Of a stretch of DNA of 64,000 nucleotides, positions 62,098 to 64,000 are shown in pieces. The notes beneath the pieces are model-generated. The model worked only from the letters and a program-made list of their open reading frames with translations, was not told the origin of the DNA and did not search any database. The first letter of the stretch is position 1. Each line of letters opens with the position of its first letter. This DNA is from Hypomesus transpacificus. Its lineage: Eukaryota > Chordata > Actinopteri > Osmeriformes > Osmeridae. Location: positions 10,631,001 to 10,695,000 of the forward strand of contig NC_061072.1 of assembly GCF_021917145.1 (NCBI RefSeq), read 5' to 3'. The position numbers were made by a program, and so were the translations under genes.

Positions 62098-62314
62098 GTA
62101 AGTTGTTTATTTTCCTTTTGGAAAAATAATTGGGTTTGTTGGTGTCAACTTTGTGACCCAGACGCGGTACTAGTTGTTTTTTTGGCAAGTCTAGAATAGC
62201 TGAAAAGGTACGCTAGCTAGAGCTAGCTAGCTGGCCAACATGATTTACTTAGATATATTGTTTGCTTCATAACATAACAAGGATATCTTTGCATGTCAAG
62301 TTTACACTCCAGAC

Positions 62315-63547
62315 ATGGCGGCGAAAGGCGCAAAGGAGACCATCGTCAACAAGCTGGGCTTCAAGTCCAACAGCGCCAAGGCAGAGGTGGAGATGGATAG
62401 ACTCCGCAAGGAAAATGCTCATCTGCGGAGGAAGGTGGACGAGGTATCTAAACGAGTTGCCAAACCTCCAGATTCAGACAAAAGCAAACTTCTGGAGGTA
62501 AGCAACATCGTTTACTTCAGTTTTTCTTAATCCCTTAGACCCAATTACCAAATGTTTAACCTCATTCTCAAAACGTTACAAAGCAGTTGGCCACCACACT
62601 TTCATTCTCATTGTGTTCACACAAAATGCTAAACACTAAACTACAATGTCATTGTGCAGATGCAATTGTGGCATTCAACTATGGCATGCCATTCAAAATG
62701 GATTGTAATGTTCTCAATTAGCTATGAATGGCTCCACTTCCCATTTACAAAGTTGGGGAAATCAGTGACAGCAACACACAGTGCACAGTATTTCCAGTTT
62801 TAAATCATAGTACAGAACCTTTCCTTCTTATTCCACTCTAAATGTATTTTCTCTGTGATGTTTTGTCCTCTCCAGAGGATTCTGTCGCTGGAGACACTGA
62901 GAGAGAGAAACAGCCAACAGCTACTAGTGAAGGATCAAGAAATGGACACCCTCAGACGGCAACTATCTTCTAAGGGAGGAGAGGTGAATCTCTCCCATTC
63001 TCTCTCTCAGACACACACACACACAGACACACACACACAGAGGGCTAGGTTACCAAGACAGCCTTGTTTACTAGTTAGTTGTTTGTGTTTTTAATTTTAT
63101 TTGCTTGGATCAATACAATTGTTTTATATCATATAGCAAAGCATCAGTTCATTTTGTAGCCTAATGAATAATGGTGTGGTATGTGCCATGTCTTAAGATT
63201 TAAAAAGCTTAATGTTATCTCGCTGTCTTTTCTCTCACTAATTTGGGAATCCTGTTGAAAATCAGCTGTTGCCAATATTACTGTTAATGAACTGTCTTTC
63301 TATGAAAATAGTGTTGTAATATAGTCTTGAGTTATTGTAGAGTAACACATACTGAAGGTACCTCTTTCTCTGCTATCAGTTGGTGGCATCTCTGCAGGCT
63401 CAGTTGGAGCAGCGTAGGAGAGAGGCTGAGCAAAAAGACAAACTCTATCAGTCTCTGTCAGAAGAGACGGAGAACCTGAAGAACAAGTTTGCTGCTCTTT
63501 CTGCCCGATGCCAGGCCCTGGAGAAACAGGACCCTGTTGCTTTACAG
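62315..63547 (+). CDS. cep55: Centrosomal protein 55, 5' part
   Basis: Midbody coiled-coil protein that recruits ESCRT factors (ALIX, TSG101) for abscission. Three coding exons are in the window, all phase 0: 62315-62497, 62876-62983 and 63380-63547 (153 codons; human full length 464). The protein starts MAAKGAKETIVNKLGF, with KSNSAKAE, RLRKENAHLRRKVDEVSK, RILSLETLRERNSQQL and KDQEMDTLRRQL. It aligns with human CEP55 N-terminal sequence and has a heptad-rich, charged composition throughout. The gene continues beyond the right edge. The ALIX-binding hinge and C terminus are not visible. The start ATG is 3 nt into its exon, after a clear acceptor. Confidence 0.92.
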
Positions 63548-64000
63548 GTGTGTGTGTGTGTGTGTGTGTGTAATTAAGCAAGAGAGAGAAATTGGTGGGC
63601 ATTTCTGCCTTTTTGTATGTTCTGGAGAAACTTGCTCTAAATGAGTCAATTGAATCACGAGAGGTAGTTTTACTTTTAACCACTAGATGGCAGTGTTGGA
63701 TCTCTGTATGCCTTCCCTGTCTGACATAACCGAGTTTACCCAGTTGGACAGTCCAAACAGGAACACTTAAAATAAAAAACAATATGTAATCCTCTAGCAT
63801 ATTGATGTTAAAGCCTAAACAATCATTTTTCATCAGAACAATCAGTGTCAAACTCTTGATGATCTTTTAATAGATGTTTCCTTGCAATAGCTCTGGTACC
63901 CAGATAATGTCAGCACTGGTTCATCAAACAATCAATGAGGTAGCATTTGATGAAGCCCCTAGAGAGAAAAGCCTGTAGCCCTATCTAGGGCATTACCCTA
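63548..64000 (+). other. cep55: cep55 intron 3 (partial)
   Basis: Starts with a GTGTGT-type donor and a (GT)n tract. No further exon is recognisable before the window ends. Confidence 0.5.

Overview
The window is vertebrate nuclear DNA, almost certainly from a ray-finned (teleost) fish. The genes have many short coding exons with GT-AG introns and are vertebrate-specific orthologues. Introns and spacers carry abundant (CA)n, (GA)n and other simple repeats, and two copies of a fish-type tRNA-derived SINE are present. I cannot name the species. No bacterial-type operons, CRISPR arrays or viral genes were seen.

Layout. Positions 1-1753 hold the last two visible exons of an unidentified + strand gene with a proline-rich C terminus, followed by its 3' UTR to about 3.7 kb. 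About 6 kb of gene-free, repeat-rich spacer follows. ubtd1 (- strand, 4 exons) lies at 12.7-19.4 kb with a long 3' UTR to about 9.7 kb. Its introns contain two minisatellites and two inverted SINE copies. mms19 (+, 31 coding exons, complete, 1031 codons) starts 1.1 kb away in a divergent arrangement. zdhhc16 (-, 9 coding exons) converges on mms19. vps35l (+, 30 coding exons, complete, 967 codons) diverges from zdhhc16 across a short shared promoter. get4 (-, 9 exons, complete) converges on vps35l. sun1 (-, 20 visible coding exons) lies directly upstream of get4 on the same strand. The first three coding exons of cep55 (+) begin at 62.3 kb and run off the right edge. The spacer between sun1 and cep55 contains two foldback-type repeats and a diverged tandem duplication.

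Exon boundaries were chosen by hand from splice consensus, reading phase and family knowledge. Summed coding lengths are exact multiples of three for ubtd1, mms19, zdhhc16, vps35l, get4 and sun1.

The genes do not form one pathway. mms19 loads Fe-S clusters. ubtd1 is a ubiquitin-like regulator. zdhhc16 is an S-palmitoyltransferase. vps35l is the retriever (Commander) endosomal recycling scaffold. get4 works in tail-anchored protein targeting. sun1 is the inner-nuclear-membrane half of the LINC complex. cep55 acts in abscission. Human gene order suggests that segments now on 10q24 (UBTD1-MMS19-ZDHHC16), 16p12 (VPS35L), 7p22 (SUN1-GET4) and 10q23 (CEP55) are joined here.

The most unusual structure is in ubtd1. 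Its phase-symmetric exon 2 is flanked by inverted SINEs. Intron 1 contains a 542-nt stretch with no A on the + strand. The encoded protein carries a 49-residue Pro/Thr repeat tail that mammalian UBTD1 lacks. I found no clear undescribed multi-gene system.
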